NCBI GenBank assembly: GCA_038254435.1
Contig: JBBSGD010000070.1
Span: 1-8,915 of the forward strand
Direction: 5' to 3'
From: JBBSGD01 sp038254435
Lineage (GTDB): Bacteria; Actinomycetota; CADDZG01; WHSQ01
Length of the DNA stretch: 8,915 nucleotides
Part shown: positions 7,808 to 8,915 of the stretch, in pieces
Layout of the letters: each line of letters opens with the position of its first letter
Position numbering within the stretch: position 1 is the stretch's first letter
The notes under the pieces: generated by a model
The model's database searches: none
Seen by the model: the letters and a program-made list of their open reading frames with translations, nothing else
What the model was told of the DNA's origin: nothing
Program-made: the position numbers and the translations under genes

Positions 7808-7954
7808 GGGCCCATCTTGCGCCCTTGGGCTCTTTACCCGGCGCGCCTCCCGGCGGCGGAGCGAGGCCCGCGTGTATCCTTGGGAGGTCCCCCGCCGGCG
7901 ATGCCCGTGGGCCTTCGCGCCCGGGTTCCCGGCGCCCTGCGAGTGGAGGAACCC
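7808..7954. promoter_or_regulatory. Divergent promoter region of peptidase and prfA
   Basis: These 147 nt separate the peptidase start (minus) from the prfA start (plus) and should hold both promoters. TATCCT (7875-7880) is a possible -10 box for prfA, giving a leader of about 70 nt to the GTG at 7955, but no -35 box is recognisable. GGAGG (7945-7949), 5 nt before GTG 7955, is the prfA ribosome binding site. An in-frame ATG at 7901, with GGAGGT 12 nt upstream, could in principle give an 18-residue extension. No clear promoter is seen for the peptidase. Confidence 0.35.
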
Positions 7955-8915
7955 GTGCAACTGCCCTCCGGCCGGCTGGAAGAGATAGAGGAGCGTTTCG
8001 CCGCCATCGAGCGGCGCCTCGCCGATCCAGGCGTCGCGGCGCGCCCCGACGAGCTGAAGTCGCTGGGCAAAGAGCACGCCGAGCTCAAGCCGACCGTCGA
8101 CGCATGGCGGGAGTACAGGGCGGCCAGCGAGGATCTGGCGATGGCCAAGGAGATGCTGAAGGGTTCCATGGGCGACGAGCGCAGCTACCTCGAGGAAGAG
8201 GTGAAGGCGGCGGAGGGCTCGCTGCGGGGCCTCGTCGAGCGGCTCGCCGAGGGTCTAATCGCCAAAGACCCGAACGACGACAGGGACGTCATCGTCGAGA
8301 TCCGCGCCGGGGCCGGCGGCGACGAGGCGGGGCTCTTCGCAGCGGAGCTGTTCCGCCTCTACGGGCGCTACGCGGAGACCAAGCGCTGGAAGGTCGAGAC
8401 CCTTTCCTCCAACCCGTCGGGAATCGGCGGCTTCAAGGAGATCACCTTTGCCGTCAAGGGCAAGAGCGCCTACGCCCGCCTCAAGCACGAGGCCGGCACG
8501 CACCGAGTGCAGCGAGTCCCCGTAACCGAGTCGAGCGGGCGCATTCACACCTCGACGGCCTCCGTCGTCGTGCTGCCCGAGGCCGAAGAGGTGGACGTCG
8601 CCATCGACCCCAAGGACCTGAGGATCGACGTCTATCGCTCGAGTGGACCGGGCGGCCAGTCGGTCAACACGACGGACTCGGCCGTGCGCATACGCCATCT
8701 TCCGAGCGCCATCGAGGTCGCGTGCCAGGACGAGAAGTCTCAGATCCAGAACCGGGCCAAGGCGATGCGCATCTTGCGGGCCCGGCTGCTCCAGCAAAAG
8801 CAGGACGAGCAGCAGTCGGCGCTTGCAGCGCAGCGCCGCTCGCAGGTCGGCACTGCGGATCGCTCCGAGAAGATCCGCACCTACAACTTTCACGACAACC
8901 GGGTCACCGACCACC
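7955..8915 (+). CDS. prfA: Peptide chain release factor 1 (RF1), partial
   Basis: RF1 recognises UAA and UAG in the ribosomal A site and triggers peptide release. The window holds the first 320 residues; about 35-40 C-terminal residues lie beyond the edge. From GTG 7955 the product reads MQLPSGRLEEIEERFAAIER, the usual RF1 start. The codon-recognition tripeptide is PVT at 189-191, the RF1 class (RF2 has SPF). The catalytic GGQ is at 233-235 in SSGPGGQSVNTTDSAVRI, the same numbering as in E. coli RF1, which supports this start over the in-frame GTG 7943 and ATG 7901. IRAGAGGDEAGLFA (domain 2) and the DEKSQIQNRAKAM and RSEKIRTYNFHDNRVTDH blocks are also standard. GGQ is normally methylated by PrmC, whose gene usually follows prfA and may lie just outside the window. 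Confidence 0.97.
   Translation, partial: MQLPSGRLEEIEERFAAIERRLADPGVAARPDELKSLGKEHAELKPTVDAWREYRAASEDLAMAKEMLKGSMGDERSYLEEEVKAAEGSLRGLVERLAEGLIAKDPNDDRDVIVEIRAGAGGDEAGLFAAELFRLYGRYAETKRWKVETLSSNPSGIGGFKEITFAVKGKSAYARLKHEAGTHRVQRVPVTESSGRIHTSTASVVVLPEAEEVDVAIDPKDLRIDVYRSSGPGGQSVNTTDSAVRIRHLPSAIEVACQDEKSQIQNRAKAMRILRARLLQQKQDEQQSALAAQRRSQVGTADRSEKIRTYNFHDNRVTDH

Noticed and set aside
7808..8077. An N-terminal extension of the peptidase to a start at 8077
   Set aside because: It would bury the lipoprotein signal at residue 91 and overlap the start of prfA; the extra sequence is Arg-rich antisense of the RF1 gene.
8255..8914. A 219-codon minus-strand ORF opposite prfA
   Set aside because: It is an antisense shadow; the plus strand encodes RF1 with PVT and GGQ motifs.

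Overview
This is a GC-rich chromosomal window with strong GC3 bias, frequent GTG starts and a Rho protein carrying a long Arg/Asp/Gly-rich insertion. I infer an actinobacterium or a close high-GC relative. The exact lineage cannot be read from the sequence. The backbone is the conserved bacterial rho-rpmE-(DUF1385)-prfA neighbourhood.

Layout. (1) A small multi-pass membrane protein lies on the minus strand and runs off the left edge (413 to 1). (2) Divergent from it is a two-gene operon. Its first gene is a cyclic 2,3-diphosphoglycerate synthetase homologue, apparently starting at a rare ATT codon at 520. Its second gene is a 2-phosphoglycerate kinase homologue with an ATP-cone plus P-loop kinase, overlapping by 4 nt. 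Together these are the two steps from 2-phosphoglycerate through 2,3-bisphosphoglycerate to cyclic 2,3-diphosphoglycerate (cDPG), a solute best known from thermophilic methanogenic archaea. (3) The roughly 300 nt before rho look empty, but three short coding segments in two frames line up in order with the C-terminal half of a TalC-type transaldolase. I read this as a talC pseudogene with two single-base frameshifts, an internal deletion and no N-terminal half. In Bacillus subtilis a talC-type gene (ywjH) also lies close upstream of rho, which supports this reading. (4) rho, rpmE and a DUF1385 (YqhQ-type) membrane protein follow on the plus strand with tight spacing. (5) A minus-strand M1-type zinc metallopeptidase lipoprotein interrupts the row. 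(6) prfA (release factor 1) resumes on the plus strand and is cut by the right edge.

The housekeeping part serves transcription termination (Rho), the ribosome (L31) and translation termination (RF1). The most unusual content is the bacterial cDPG gene pair, its non-canonical start, and the decayed transaldolase between that pair and rho. No tRNA, rRNA, CRISPR array, insertion sequence or phage gene was seen.
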